This document shows positions 51,701 to 60,456 of a DNA stretch of 64,000 bases, piece by piece. The DNA is taken from NCBI GenBank assembly GCA_964652195.1, contig CAZZBB010000109.1:1-64000 (forward strand), given 5' to 3'. The DNA is from MSPOR6 sp964652195. Its GTDB lineage: Bacteria; Poribacteria; WGA-4E; WGA-3G. The notes below the pieces were generated by a model, which saw only the letters and a list, made by a program, of their open reading frames with translations, made no database searches and was not told the DNA's origin. The position numbers and the translations under genes are program-made. Positions within the stretch are counted from its first letter, which is position 1, and each line of letters opens with the position of its first letter.

Positions 51701-52891
51701 ATGACAACAGACGAAATAAAATCGTTAGCTACAAAATATATAATTAATACCTACGGAGACAGAAGTCTTGCATTTGTCAAAGGTGAAGGACCTTATTTAT
51801 GGGATGCAGACGGAAAGAAATATCTCGACTTTTTAGGTGGATTAGCTGTCAATGGTTTAGGACATGCTCATCCTAAAGTTGTAGAAGCAATTCGCGAGCA
51901 AGCAGGAAATGTCTTGCACACCTCGAACCTCTACTACATCAAGCCTCAAGCAGAATTAGCAAAAATGTTAATTGATAATTCTGACATGGATCAATGTTTT
52001 TTCTGTAACAGTGGGGCAGAAGCCAATGAAGCAGCAATAAAAATCGCACGGAAATATGCAAAAGATAATGGAAAAACAGATTCTTATGAAATAATTACCA
52101 TGGAAAACTCATTTCATGGACGCACAATGGCTACAATCACAGCAACCGCACAGACTAAATACCACGTTGGCTTTGAACCTATGCTGGAAGGATTTAAGTA
52201 CGTTCCATTTGACGATCTTGATGCAACAGCCGCAGCCGTTAATTCTAAGACTTGTGCTATTTTGGTTGAACCAATTCAATCTGAAGGTGGTGTAAATATA
52301 CCCAGCGATGGTTATCTACAAGGTTTACGTGAATTATGTGATGAACATAACCTTATACTCATGTTTGATGAAGTTCAAACAGCTATGGGGAGATTAGGCA
52401 CATTTTTTGGTTACCAAAGCTACGGTGTTGTACCAGATGTAATTACCATGGCAAAAGCATTAGGAAGTGGTGTTCCTATAGGTGCGATGTTGGCAAAACA
52501 AGAGGTCGCTGATAGTTTTGTTCCAGGTACACACGCAGCAACATTCGGAGGTAATTTCCTATCATCTGCTGCTGCCTATGCAACAGTAAAGACAATCCTC
52601 GATGAGAATCTTGCAGTAAATGCAGTGAAAATGGGGAATTATCTGGCGGGTGGTCTAATGGAACTAAAAGATGAATATCCCATTGAAGAAGTCCGTGGAA
52701 AAGGATTGTTACGAGGTCTCGTGATGTCTGAAGATGCCAAACCGCTCGCAGCAAAATGTATAGAAAATGGACTGGTAACCATCTGTACGAACGACTATGT
52801 ACTTCGATTCCTACCACCGTTGAATATTAATGCTGCTCACGTAGAGGAAGCAGTGAATATAGTTGAAAAGTCTATGTCACAGGTTTACTAA
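51701..52891 (+). CDS. argD: Acetylornithine/ornithine aminotransferase family, class III
   Basis: 396 residues. PLP-dependent class-III aminotransferase: YLDFLGGLAVNGLGHAHPKV, CNSGAEANEAAIKIARKYA, NSFHGRTMATITATAQTKYH, the cofactor Asp in LMFDEVQTAMGRLGTFFGYQ, and the Schiff-base Lys in VITMAKALGSGVPIGAMLA. Length and motifs fit ArgD (N-acetylornithine aminotransferase, arginine synthesis). Ornithine or 4-aminobutyrate specificity cannot be excluded without other arg genes nearby. RBS AAGGAG. The following lipoprotein gene starts directly after the stop (TAAATG). Confidence 0.88.
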   Translation: MTTDEIKSLATKYIINTYGDRSLAFVKGEGPYLWDADGKKYLDFLGGLAVNGLGHAHPKVVEAIREQAGNVLHTSNLYYIKPQAELAKMLIDNSDMDQCFFCNSGAEANEAAIKIARKYAKDNGKTDSYEIITMENSFHGRTMATITATAQTKYHVGFEPMLEGFKYVPFDDLDATAAAVNSKTCAILVEPIQSEGGVNIPSDGYLQGLRELCDEHNLILMFDEVQTAMGRLGTFFGYQSYGVVPDVITMAKALGSGVPIGAMLAKQEVADSFVPGTHAATFGGNFLSSAAAYATVKTILDENLAVNAVKMGNYLAGGLMELKDEYPIEEVRGKGLLRGLVMSEDAKPLAAKCIENGLVTICTNDYVLRFLPPLNINAAHVEEAVNIVEKSMSQVY

Positions 52892-53803
52892 ATGAATAAT
52901 CGGGTAAATATAGATAAAACAACTTCAACTCTTGGTCATGACAATCATCCAATAGCTAAGATCAGTTATTGGATGATTCCTTTTGTTCTAATTATATTTA
53001 ATGGATGTGTCCTCACCACATCAACCACGGATACATCTTCTACCGAACTATCAGACGAATTTTCTACACACCTACAAACATTACAGGGAAGGTATGACTT
53101 AACAGGTTCATTAAAGACTACCAAGATGATGGTAAGGATTCAAGAAGCAGATTCCCCTCCTGAAGAATTACATGAGATGTTATGGTATAAAAAGGCATCT
53201 GATGGAAGCGAACTTCTTCGTATCCAAGCATTAGGAGGGTTTAATGATACGAAAGGCGTTGCAATAGCAAACAGGAATAGATTCCTACTCGTACTTCTTG
53301 AAGAACAAGAAGCATACTTGGGTAAGTTATCTGATGGGATTTTACACAAGATCTTTGGATTAGACTTACGTGTTTCTGATGTGTTAAGCGCAATTTTTGC
53401 AAATCCATTTCTTGATGGACAAATCAATAAACTGAAAATTCAATCAACTGGTAATACATTCATCGTTACACGTCCCAATTCTGAACCAGACCATATAGAA
53501 ACGATTACGGTAAAAGTCCAGGATGGGGAACCCCGTGTAACAGAGTGGGTTATACAAGATAATGAAGAAGTCGTAAAACAATATGTTGAGTTTTTAGATT
53601 ATCGTGTTGTAGATGGTGTTCTCAGACCTTATACTGTAAAAATTGAAAGACCACTTGAACAGACAAAGGTAGTAGTCAAAATTGCACAAGTTAAATTAAA
53701 TATTGATATAGATGATAGCAACTTTGATATAGAACCATTTCTGGCTGAGGATATTGAAATAATACCTCTAACAGATGTCATAAGGACCAATGTTCCTGAA
53801 TGA
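52892..53803 (+). CDS. Probable lipoprotein with LolA/LolB-like fold
   Basis: 303 residues. An N-terminal hydrophobic segment ends with a weak lipobox (WMIPFVLIIFNGC-VLT, Cys39), preceded by an unusually long hydrophilic stretch of about 25 residues. The mature part is beta-strand rich with LQGRYDLTGSLKTTKMMVRI, LRIQALGGFNDTKGVAIANR and RFLLVLLEEQEAYLGKL, resembling outer-membrane lipoprotein carriers and DUF4292 proteins. The function is tentative. It overlaps ispE by 4 bases (ATGA), so the argD-lipoprotein-ispE genes form one transcript. Confidence 0.65.
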   Translation: MNNRVNIDKTTSTLGHDNHPIAKISYWMIPFVLIIFNGCVLTTSTTDTSSTELSDEFSTHLQTLQGRYDLTGSLKTTKMMVRIQEADSPPEELHEMLWYKKASDGSELLRIQALGGFNDTKGVAIANRNRFLLVLLEEQEAYLGKLSDGILHKIFGLDLRVSDVLSAIFANPFLDGQINKLKIQSTGNTFIVTRPNSEPDHIETITVKVQDGEPRVTEWVIQDNEEVVKQYVEFLDYRVVDGVLRPYTVKIERPLEQTKVVVKIAQVKLNIDIDDSNFDIEPFLAEDIEIIPLTDVIRTNVPE

Positions 53804-54690
53804 GAAAGCCAAAAGCATTAAAGGTAATCGCAAACGCAAAGATAAACCTATATTTGGATGTTGTTGGTAAACGGCAAGATGGATATCACAACCTTGAGAC
53901 GATATTTCATTCAATTAGTCTGAATGATGAACTGATTATAAACAAACGTGCCAAAAAAGGGATTTCTGTAAACTGTACGCATTCAGATGTACCAACAGAT
54001 GAACAGAATTTAGCATATCTTGCTGCACAATCCTTATACGACACAGTCGGTGGATTTGGTGGAATTGACATTCATATAAACAAAAGAATCCCAGTCGCTG
54101 CAGGTCTTGCAGGTGGTAGTGCGAATGCTGCCGCAACACTTATCGGTGTCAATGAACTATTCGATCTTGGGGTACCAGATGAAGTTCTTAGACAAATTGG
54201 AGGACAATTAGGAGCGGATGTTCCGTTCTGTCTCCATGGTGGCGCAGCATTCGGAACAGGGATCGGAGATGTTTTAAATCCATTACCTCCATTGACAGAT
54301 ATATCTGTAGTTCTTATCAATCCGGGTCTACAAATCACGACGAAGTCGGTGTTTGATAAATTACACATTCCCTTGACAAGAAGTGAAAATAGCAGTATAA
54401 TTATTAAGTCTTACTTTGTAACTGGTGATTTAATGGGAATCGCAGTAAACCTATACAACCTGCTTGAGATCCCAGTTTTCTCACTCTATCCCGAACTTTC
54501 TGAACTAAAAAATGAGGTGTCAAATCAGGAGGGTTGTTTAGGAGTGTTGATGTCAGGTAGTGGCGCAACTCTCTTTGCATTGATGGAGGACAAATCTGCA
54601 GCTCAACAATGCAAAACATACTTCAAGAATAGAGTTAAATACTGTTCTACCACACAAACCAGTTCCGTAGGGATATTTATTGACAATTGA
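53800..54690 (+). CDS. ispE: 4-diphosphocytidyl-2-C-methyl-D-erythritol kinase
   Basis: 296 residues. GHMP kinase of the MEP isoprenoid pathway, phosphorylating CDP-ME. Landmarks: NAKINLYLDVVGKRQDGYHN (substrate site), the ATP loop PVAAGLAGGSANAAATLIGV, QLGADVPFCLHGGAAFGTGI and VLMSGSGATLFAL near the C-terminus. All are intact. The TGA stop is immediately followed by the first base of tRNA-Gln. Confidence 0.95.
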   Translation: MRKPKALKVIANAKINLYLDVVGKRQDGYHNLETIFHSISLNDELIINKRAKKGISVNCTHSDVPTDEQNLAYLAAQSLYDTVGGFGGIDIHINKRIPVAAGLAGGSANAAATLIGVNELFDLGVPDEVLRQIGGQLGADVPFCLHGGAAFGTGIGDVLNPLPPLTDISVVLINPGLQITTKSVFDKLHIPLTRSENSSIIIKSYFVTGDLMGIAVNLYNLLEIPVFSLYPELSELKNEVSNQEGCLGVLMSGSGATLFALMEDKSAAQQCKTYFKNRVKYCSTTQTSSVGIFIDN

Positions 54691-54762
54691 AGGGCGGTGG
54701 CCAAGCGGTAAGGCACAGGTCTTTGGCACCTGCATGCGTAGGTTCGAATCCTACCCGCCCTG
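54691..54762 (+). tRNA. tRNA-Gln (anticodon TTG)
   Basis: 72 bases that fold into a full cloverleaf: acceptor AGGGCGG/CCGCCCT, D stem GCC/GGC, anticodon stem CAGGT/ACCTG with loop CTTTGGC (anticodon TTG, reading CAA), T arm GTAGG-TTCGAAT-CCTAC, discriminator G. CCA is not encoded. There is no gap to the ispE stop, so release of the 5' end needs RNase P cleavage of the shared transcript, unless a promoter lies within ispE. Confidence 0.95.
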
Positions 54763-54797
54763 TTTCTTATTTCAGATTTAAAGGTATAAATGATAAA

Positions 54798-55502
54798 ATG
54801 CAACAAGCAAAATTAGATGTACAACAAAGAGATACATTCGGGAAACAAAAGGCAAAAGCTATAAGGCGCGCTGGAGATGTACCCGGAGTACTCTATGGAC
54901 GGAAACAGGAATCTATTGCCATAAAAATTAATGAACGGGCTTTCAAACATTTTCTCCGTACATACGGTGAAAATATTATCATTAATATGGAAATCACTGA
55001 AGGAAATCCTGAACCTGTCATAATTAAAGATATACAACGGCATCCTGTTGAAAAACAGGTATTACTTCATGCTGATTTCATTCGCATTTCTTTAGATGAA
55101 CCCGTAACATCTACAGTTCCAATTATTTTAGAGGGGACACCGGTCGGCATACAAGAAGGGGGAGTTGTCGAATTTCCACTTAGAAATCTTACCCTTAATT
55201 GTTTACCCTCCATAATGCCAAATGATATTACTGTTGACATTTCAGAGATGGTAATAGGTGATATTATTTATGTACAGGATATTGAACTTGAGGATGAAAT
55301 TGAATTATTAGATGAACTTCAACGAATCATTGTTTCAGTCAGTCAACCTCGCGTCGTTGTTGAAGAGGTGGTTGAAGAAGAAGAGGGTGAAGAAGGCGAA
55401 GAAGGTGAAGAAGGCACACCTGCTGAAGATGCCGAAGAGGAAAGAACCGAACCTGAACTTATTCGTAGACGACGTGATAACGAGGATGAAGACGCAGAAT
55501 AA
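54798..55502 (+). CDS. rplY: Ribosomal protein L25/general stress protein Ctc
   Basis: 234 residues from the ATG at 54798. The N-terminal 5S-rRNA-binding domain (KLDVQQRDTFGKQKAKAIRR, GDVPGVLYGRKQES) is followed by the TL5/CTC beta domain (KDIQRHPVEKQVLLHADFIR, VTSTVPIILEGTPVGIQEGG, DISEMVIGDIIYVQDIELED). The last 45 residues form a very acidic tail with repeats of GEE. Long-form L25 is the rule outside the Enterobacteria. rplY and pth lie in the same operon here, as in many bacteria. Confidence 0.93.
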   Translation: MQQAKLDVQQRDTFGKQKAKAIRRAGDVPGVLYGRKQESIAIKINERAFKHFLRTYGENIIINMEITEGNPEPVIIKDIQRHPVEKQVLLHADFIRISLDEPVTSTVPIILEGTPVGIQEGGVVEFPLRNLTLNCLPSIMPNDITVDISEMVIGDIIYVQDIELEDEIELLDELQRIIVSVSQPRVVVEEVVEEEEGEEGEEGEEGTPAEDAEEERTEPELIRRRRDNEDEDAE

Positions 55503-56649
55503 CTATAATTCGTTGTTACGTCCCTATCATTTCTTATTTCTCATACAAATCATTCTGATTATATTTATTAAAACGCACGGTTATGCGCAAGCACCGACCG
55601 TGCGTTTTGTTAATATGAATGGAGAGATAATTGCAGAGGTCGAATCTGTACTTCATAAGAATTCTGTCTATTTACCTGTTGAGACAGTAAAAGATGTTTT
55701 CGATTCGGAGATGACCTATAATTACCATCTTCCTAAAAAACAACTGATTCTCAAAACGAAAGGTAAGGAACTTCGTTTACGAATGGGATCTGATACCGTC
55801 AATATAGTTTCTGATAAGAAGATTGTTCCTATTAATGTACCCCCACAGGTAATACAAGGGCAACCAATGTTGCCGATAAATTTCTTTCAGAATATTCTAC
55901 ACCTTCTTGATGATGTTGTTGTATTATATAATCCAAATCTCCAACGTGTTCGAATCATTCCAAAAACTGTTGAAGAAGGAAATATTGATGATGTTGATAA
56001 AAATTTTGTAGTCATAATTGATCCTGGACATGGAGGGGAAGAAGATATAGGATGTAAAAGCCAGAATGGAATGGTTGAAAAGGAAATAGTCCTTGCAGTA
56101 GCAAAAAAGATTCAGATACTCAGTGAACAGCAGGGATTTATAGTCCATCTAACCCGCGAAAGAGATATAAATAAAACAAGAATTCAACGCGTCCAATTTA
56201 CAAATAGAAAAAATGGTCAACTATTTATCAGTCTACATTGCAACGCATCCTATGCTGAAAATCATAAAGGCATGCGTTTATACATAAATAATCCAAATGG
56301 GCAACTTAGATCCAAAGCGGGTATTACTAAGGTGATCGGGCAAAAAGGAATAAACATTCTTAACCAAGCCAACTATCTAAAACAAAGTCGGGATTATGCT
56401 ACTATACTTCAAAACGAGCTGAATTTCTTCACTGAAGATCAGGTCACACTTAAAGAATTGCCAATGATTGCACTTTCTGATGTATATATGCCAGCAGTTA
56501 TGTTGGAACTCGGATACCTTTCTAATACTGATGATGCTACAAAACTATCCAACCCTGACTATATATCCGATTTGGCAAAGTCAATACTACGCTCCATAAA
56601 GTTATATACAACTTCGGTTGAAGATAATACTAAGACTGGTGATGAATAA
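55486..56649 (+). CDS. N-acetylmuramoyl-L-alanine amidase, exported
   Basis: 387 residues from the ATG at 55486, which overlaps the end of rplY by 17 bases; an in-frame GTG at 55474 is an alternative. Signal peptide (FLFLIQIILIIFIKTHGYAQ), a copper-amine-oxidase-N-like/AMIN-type domain (about 35-160: EVESVLHKNSVYLPVETVKD, QGQPMLPINFFQNIL) and an Amidase_3 catalytic domain. Zinc ligands are visible: His in IIDPGHGGEE, Glu in VEKEIVLAVA, His in ISLHCNASYA, and the catalytic Glu in VMLELGYLSN. It cleaves the amide bond between muramic acid and the peptide in peptidoglycan. A GerMN gene follows, a common pairing. Confidence 0.92.
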   Translation: MKTQNNYNSLLRPYHFLFLIQIILIIFIKTHGYAQAPTVRFVNMNGEIIAEVESVLHKNSVYLPVETVKDVFDSEMTYNYHLPKKQLILKTKGKELRLRMGSDTVNIVSDKKIVPINVPPQVIQGQPMLPINFFQNILHLLDDVVVLYNPNLQRVRIIPKTVEEGNIDDVDKNFVVIIDPGHGGEEDIGCKSQNGMVEKEIVLAVAKKIQILSEQQGFIVHLTRERDINKTRIQRVQFTNRKNGQLFISLHCNASYAENHKGMRLYINNPNGQLRSKAGITKVIGQKGINILNQANYLKQSRDYATILQNELNFFTEDQVTLKELPMIALSDVYMPAVMLELGYLSNTDDATKLSNPDYISDLAKSILRSIKLYTTSVEDNTKTGDE

Positions 56650-56667
56650 CTCCTATACAATGTTAAT

Positions 56668-57255
56668 GTGGATATTTTTCGTAGAATAACACACTCCAGA
56701 CTATTTATTATATGGGTGATTACCTTAGTCGTAATCGTAATTGCCCTTGCGGGTACGTTGCTGTTAATTTCTAATTCTAAGAAAACAGTTGTCATAGATG
56801 CACCACCAGTGCTACCACAAACAGCAAATACTTCAGACGAATTACCCCCATCCTTACAAGTGAAATTGTTTCTTTTTGATCCAAGTCTATCAGAACTAAT
56901 TGCTGTATATGTAGAACTACGGCTATATCCTGATCTAACAGAACGATTGAAGCAGATTATTACAGCTTTAGTTAATGAAACTCGTCCAAATTATAGGAAT
57001 CCGATTCCTGCGGGTACGAAACTTAATGAGGCATATATTGATAATCAGATGACGGCTTATTTAGATTTTTCACACCATCTCGCAGATGGTCAGATTGGCG
57101 GAACTACTGCGGAGGTCATTACAGTTTCCTCAATTCTCAATACTGTGTTTGATGCATTTCCTGATGAAATTAGACATGTTCAAATACTAATTGATGGTGA
57201 AGAGGTAGAGAAACTTGGTGGTCATCTGGATATTTCCAATCCTCTTCGCTTTTAG
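56668..57255 (+). CDS. GerMN-domain membrane-anchored protein
   Basis: 195 residues, GTG start. One N-terminal transmembrane anchor (LFIIWVITLVVIVIALAGTL), a Ser/Thr/Pro linker and a GerMN domain (about 65-190: LKQIITALVNETR, NPIPAGTKLNEAYIDNQMTA, YLDFSHHLADG, TVSSILNTVFDAFPD, VQILIDGEEVEKLGGHLDIS). GerMN domains are found in spore-germination and lipoprotein LpqB-like proteins and in non-sporulating bacteria next to cell-wall amidases. It probably helps cell-wall remodelling with the amidase 18 bp upstream. No sporulation is implied. Confidence 0.85.
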   Translation: MDIFRRITHSRLFIIWVITLVVIVIALAGTLLLISNSKKTVVIDAPPVLPQTANTSDELPPSLQVKLFLFDPSLSELIAVYVELRLYPDLTERLKQIITALVNETRPNYRNPIPAGTKLNEAYIDNQMTAYLDFSHHLADGQIGGTTAEVITVSSILNTVFDAFPDEIRHVQILIDGEEVEKLGGHLDISNPLRF

Positions 57256-57293
57256 TATCAAGTTAATATAGAAACACCTTTTGGAGAGAAGCA

Positions 57294-57881
57294 GTGAAAC
57301 TGATTGTTGGGCTTGGGAATCCTGGACTACGGTATGAACATACAAAACATAATATTGGATTTCGTGTAATAGATACAATCTATGATAAAATGAAATCCAA
57401 TGATAGTGAATGGCAACCCACTTCAAAACGTGCCACATCTATATGTCAATCCCTTGTCTTTCAAGCAGAATGGAAAAATTTACCTGTAACTCTCGCAAAA
57501 CCTATGACCTACATGAACAACAGCGGCGTAGCTGTTGCTGCACTTGTAAATCATCTGGATGTTTCATTTACTGATGTATGCATAATTTATGATGATATCC
57601 ATTTGGATGTAGGTATAATTCGCATTAGACAGAAGGGAAGTGATGGTGGTCAAAAAGGTATGAAATCAATCATATATCACTTAGATTCAAATGAGTTCCC
57701 ACGGTTAAGGATTGGGATTGGGGAACCTATAGGTGACTTAACGGATTATGTGCTATCTGAATTTACAGATGATGAAGAACTTCTGATAAGACTATCGGTC
57801 AATCGTGCCGTAGATGCAGTTGAGACATTTATCACAGAAGGAACTCTTACAACTATGAACCAGTTCAATAGTCGGCAATAA
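57294..57881 (+). CDS. pth: Peptidyl-tRNA hydrolase
   Basis: 195 residues, GTG start with GGAG at 8 bases. It recycles peptidyl-tRNAs released from stalled ribosomes. All hallmarks are present: LIVGLGNPGLRYEHTKHNIG (catalytic His), KPMTYMNNSGVAVAAL (substrate Asn), YDDIHLDVGIIRIRQKGSDG (catalytic Asp) and GQKGMKSIIYHL. It is the last gene of the rplY-amidase-GerMN-pth unit, followed by a terminator. Confidence 0.95.
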   Translation: MKLIVGLGNPGLRYEHTKHNIGFRVIDTIYDKMKSNDSEWQPTSKRATSICQSLVFQAEWKNLPVTLAKPMTYMNNSGVAVAALVNHLDVSFTDVCIIYDDIHLDVGIIRIRQKGSDGGQKGMKSIIYHLDSNEFPRLRIGIGEPIGDLTDYVLSEFTDDEELLIRLSVNRAVDAVETFITEGTLTTMNQFNSRQ

Positions 57882-57889
57882 GTGTGATG

Positions 57890-57926
57890 ATATTTATAGA
57901 CATTGTGCTCTTATGTCTATAAATAT
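57890..57926 (+). terminator. Hairpin terminator after pth
   Basis: Perfect 14-bp stem ATATTTATAGACAT (57890-57903) / ATGTCTATAAATAT (57913-57926) with a 9-base loop, 8 bases after the pth stop. The following GATAATTTC is only moderately T-rich. Confidence 0.65.
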
Positions 57927-57986
57927 GATAATTTCTGAATTTCATGTGAATAATGTATTTCATGACAAAGCATGCTGGAGGTAGTC

Positions 57987-59096
57987 GTGGATAAGAAATA
58001 TCAAATACAAAATGTAGAGAATATACCAAGTCCTGCCCTCATTGTTTATCTTGAACAAGTTCAAATGAATATTCAACGTGCTATAGATATTGTAGATGGA
58101 GATCTTTCAAAACTCCGTCCCCATGCAAAGACACATAAGACAGCAGAGATAGTTGCCATGGAACGGGAAGCTGGGATTCTAAAGCATAAATGTGCCACCC
58201 TGAAAGAAGCTGATATGCTTGCACAGAATGGAATAGAAGATATATTGATTGCTTACCAAATGGTAGGACCGAATGTCAAGCGTTTTGTATCATTACAGAG
58301 ACAGCATCCACAAGCAGATTTCAAGGTGATCGTTGACAATACTACAGCTGTAGAGGAACTCTCTTCTGAATGTACGAGACATGGGTTAAACGTCAAAGTC
58401 ATGCTGGATATTGATGTCGGCATGCACCGTACGGGGATTGCTGTTGGAGACGATGCAGTTAAGGTATACGAGACTATTGCTAAATCTGAAGGTGTGGAAC
58501 CGTGGGGATTACATGTATATGATGGACATATACATGATGAAGATTTAGAAGACAGAACTAAATCTTGTCAACACAGCATTGAGCAAGTTAAAGAGATGAG
58601 TGATTTACTATCTGCGAAAGGACTTTCCATACCATTAGTTGTCATGGGCGGAACACCAACATTTCCTATCTATGCTAATACACCCGATATAGAAGCATCC
58701 CCAGGTACATTTGTCTTTCATGATTACGGATACACAAATCGTTATCCAGATTTGGGTTTTACGCCGGCTGCACTATTACTCAGTCGTATTATCAGTATTC
58801 CCACTTCACATAGAATTACGCTTGATTTAGGACACAAAGCAATCGCAGCGGATCCCGATGGTGTACGCGGGGTGATATTAAATATCGAAAACACTGAGGT
58901 GGATAAGCAACACGAAGAACATTGGGCAATTAATATACCAGATACTTCAGGTTTACAAATAGGACAAGAGATATATGTTTGTCCTACACATATCTGTCCT
59001 TGTGTAGCTTTACATCCATTTTATTATGTAGTAGATTCTGATGGATACTGTAGGAACACATGGGAAGTTACTGCCAGAAATCGAAGTGTTCCATGA
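57987..59096 (+). CDS. D-threonine aldolase / D-serine dehydratase-like PLP enzyme
   Basis: 369 residues from a GTG at 57987 with GGAGG five bases upstream; an ATG at 57972 would overlap that RBS. Alanine-racemase-type N-terminal barrel: SPALIVYLEQVQMNIQRAID, the PLP Lys in LRPHAKTHKTAEI, KVMLDIDVGMHRTGI, and GGTPTFPIYANTPDIEASPG. The C-terminal domain has the metal-binding His/Cys group CPTHICPCVALHPF of D-threonine aldolase and eukaryotic-type D-serine dehydratase. It should break down a D-3-hydroxy amino acid. A DgcN-type gene for D-amino-acid metabolism lies nearby on the opposite strand. Confidence 0.85.
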   Translation: MDKKYQIQNVENIPSPALIVYLEQVQMNIQRAIDIVDGDLSKLRPHAKTHKTAEIVAMEREAGILKHKCATLKEADMLAQNGIEDILIAYQMVGPNVKRFVSLQRQHPQADFKVIVDNTTAVEELSSECTRHGLNVKVMLDIDVGMHRTGIAVGDDAVKVYETIAKSEGVEPWGLHVYDGHIHDEDLEDRTKSCQHSIEQVKEMSDLLSAKGLSIPLVVMGGTPTFPIYANTPDIEASPGTFVFHDYGYTNRYPDLGFTPAALLLSRIISIPTSHRITLDLGHKAIAADPDGVRGVILNIENTEVDKQHEEHWAINIPDTSGLQIGQEIYVCPTHICPCVALHPFYYVVDSDGYCRNTWEVTARNRSVP

Positions 59097-59141
59097 TATA
59101 GAACTGTAATCGGTTAACTCAAACTCATCTACTATTTTATT

Positions 59142-59372
59142 CTATGTAATAACCTTATGCTTATGTTCAGATATATGTTTATCTGATTCTGTTTTATGTT
59201 TATTCATCTTTATTAGTTCCAGGTAGATCCCACCCAATATAACTGCTATTGCAGCTTGCATGAACGGTTCCATTGAGTATGTTTCAGGCCTGGTGATTAT
59301 AGAAATGGCAATAGTTACAGAAAAAACTATAGCCATAAATATTAATGGCCAAATAGTTTTTAACTCCTTCAT
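59142..59372 (-). CDS. Small membrane protein, 76 aa
   Basis: Start at the ATG 59372 with TTGGAGG at 7 bases. Two hydrophobic segments (TIWPLIFMAIVFSVTIAISI and AAIAVILGGIYLELI) separated by a short polar loop, then a highly charged tail (KMNKHKTESDKHISEHKHK). It is not assigned to a family. It lies 28 bp downstream of the DUF1611 gene on the same strand and may be co-transcribed with it. Confidence 0.65.
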   Translation of the reverse strand: MKELKTIWPLIFMAIVFSVTIAISIITRPETYSMEPFMQAAIAVILGGIYLELIKMNKHKTESDKHISEHKHKVIT

Positions 59373-59400
59373 TATTACCTCCAAATTGACATAAATTTAA

Positions 59401-60456
59401 TTAACTATTAAATTCTTGTATCGCATCAACCAATTTTTCTGCCCCAAACCGAACAACATCTGTTGCGGGGAGTCCTGTTTCATTCTCCACTGAGTCAATT
59501 GCCATTTCTGCTTCTGTTTCAGACAAATCGTAACAATTTAAAGCGATCCCAATTACCTTAGCGGGTTTAATCGGAGCAGTTAACATCTCATACTGTGATA
59601 TCATTTCAGTTATTGAAGGTAAGGGAACTGAATATCGAGCAACTATTTCTCTTGAAGGTTGATGACAAAAAATCATAGCGTCTGGCATACTTCCGTGCAG
59701 TAGGCTTAAGGTAACACCAGAGTATCCAGGATGTACTAATGACCCTTGTCCTTCAACAATTAGTAAATCGTGTCCTTTAGCCCCTTCAAGCACTATCTTT
59801 TCAGCAGCACCAGCAGTGAAGTCTGAGACAACAGCATCAATGGCAATACCCCAACCCCAGACCATGATTCCGTTTTGACCTGTCGGACAAAACTCCGCAT
59901 TGAATCCACGGGCAATTGCTTCCTTTGTAACCTCTATACCAGATAACATCTTCCCAACCCGGCAATCAGAACCCACTGTAAGGATTACAGAGGCATCTAC
60001 ATCCCCAGCTTTACAGGTTGCAACAGGTAAATCATCTGGTGGTTTACGGGCATCCCATAAGATGACATTCTGTTTATCTGCCAATTCCCTTAATTCTACA
60101 TCTTCACTCAAGAAGTGGTGGAGACCGCTCATAACATGCAATCCAGATTCAATCGCATCACTTATAATAGAACGCCATTCATGTGGTAATTCACCACCTG
60201 GTGGAGCAATACCGATAGCCAACATCGTTGGTTGTAATTCCATTGCTTCAGATAAACTACTTAGGATTGGTATACCTTCTCCAATTTCAATTACCTTACT
60301 TGCATCTTTACCCGCATTTGTACTGTCAATCACTCCGACAACATTATCAGGTAAATAACGAACCAGGACAGTAGCAGTCTTGGATTCAAGTACTCCAAAC
60401 GAACCTTCAGCAAGTATAACTATTTTATGAGATTTAGGGTGTAAATTCGTCATCAT
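59401..60456 (-). CDS. DUF1611 (DgcN-type) protein
   Basis: 351 residues. DUF1611 has an N-terminal Rossmann-like part (KIVILAEGSFGVLESKTATV, VVGVIDSTNAG) and a C-terminal P-loop-like domain with VILTVGSDCRVGKMLSGIEV, AEFCPTGQNGIMVWGWGIAI, DAVVSDFTAGAAE and DLLIVEGQGSLVHPGYSGVT. Members include DgcN, which takes part in D-glutamate catabolism with an enolase-superfamily partner (DgcA). Here a PLP enzyme for D-amino acids is adjacent (convergent) and an enolase-superfamily gene starts 2.7 kb away. A role in D-amino-acid use is a reasonable inference, not proof. Confidence 0.82.
   Translation of the reverse strand: MMTNLHPKSHKIVILAEGSFGVLESKTATVLVRYLPDNVVGVIDSTNAGKDASKVIEIGEGIPILSSLSEAMELQPTMLAIGIAPPGGELPHEWRSIISDAIESGLHVMSGLHHFLSEDVELRELADKQNVILWDARKPPDDLPVATCKAGDVDASVILTVGSDCRVGKMLSGIEVTKEAIARGFNAEFCPTGQNGIMVWGWGIAIDAVVSDFTAGAAEKIVLEGAKGHDLLIVEGQGSLVHPGYSGVTLSLLHGSMPDAMIFCHQPSREIVARYSVPLPSITEMISQYEMLTAPIKPAKVIGIALNCYDLSETEAEMAIDSVENETGLPATDVVRFGAEKLVDAIQEFNS

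Noticed and set aside
54553..54806. Minus-strand frames across the tRNA gene
   Set aside because: They overlap ispE and the tRNA on the opposite strand and have no RBS or family support.
55312..55485. N-terminal extension of the amidase reading through the L25 tail
   Set aside because: The Lys-rich peptide is the out-of-frame reading of the Glu-rich L25 tail; the signal peptide begins only after 55486.
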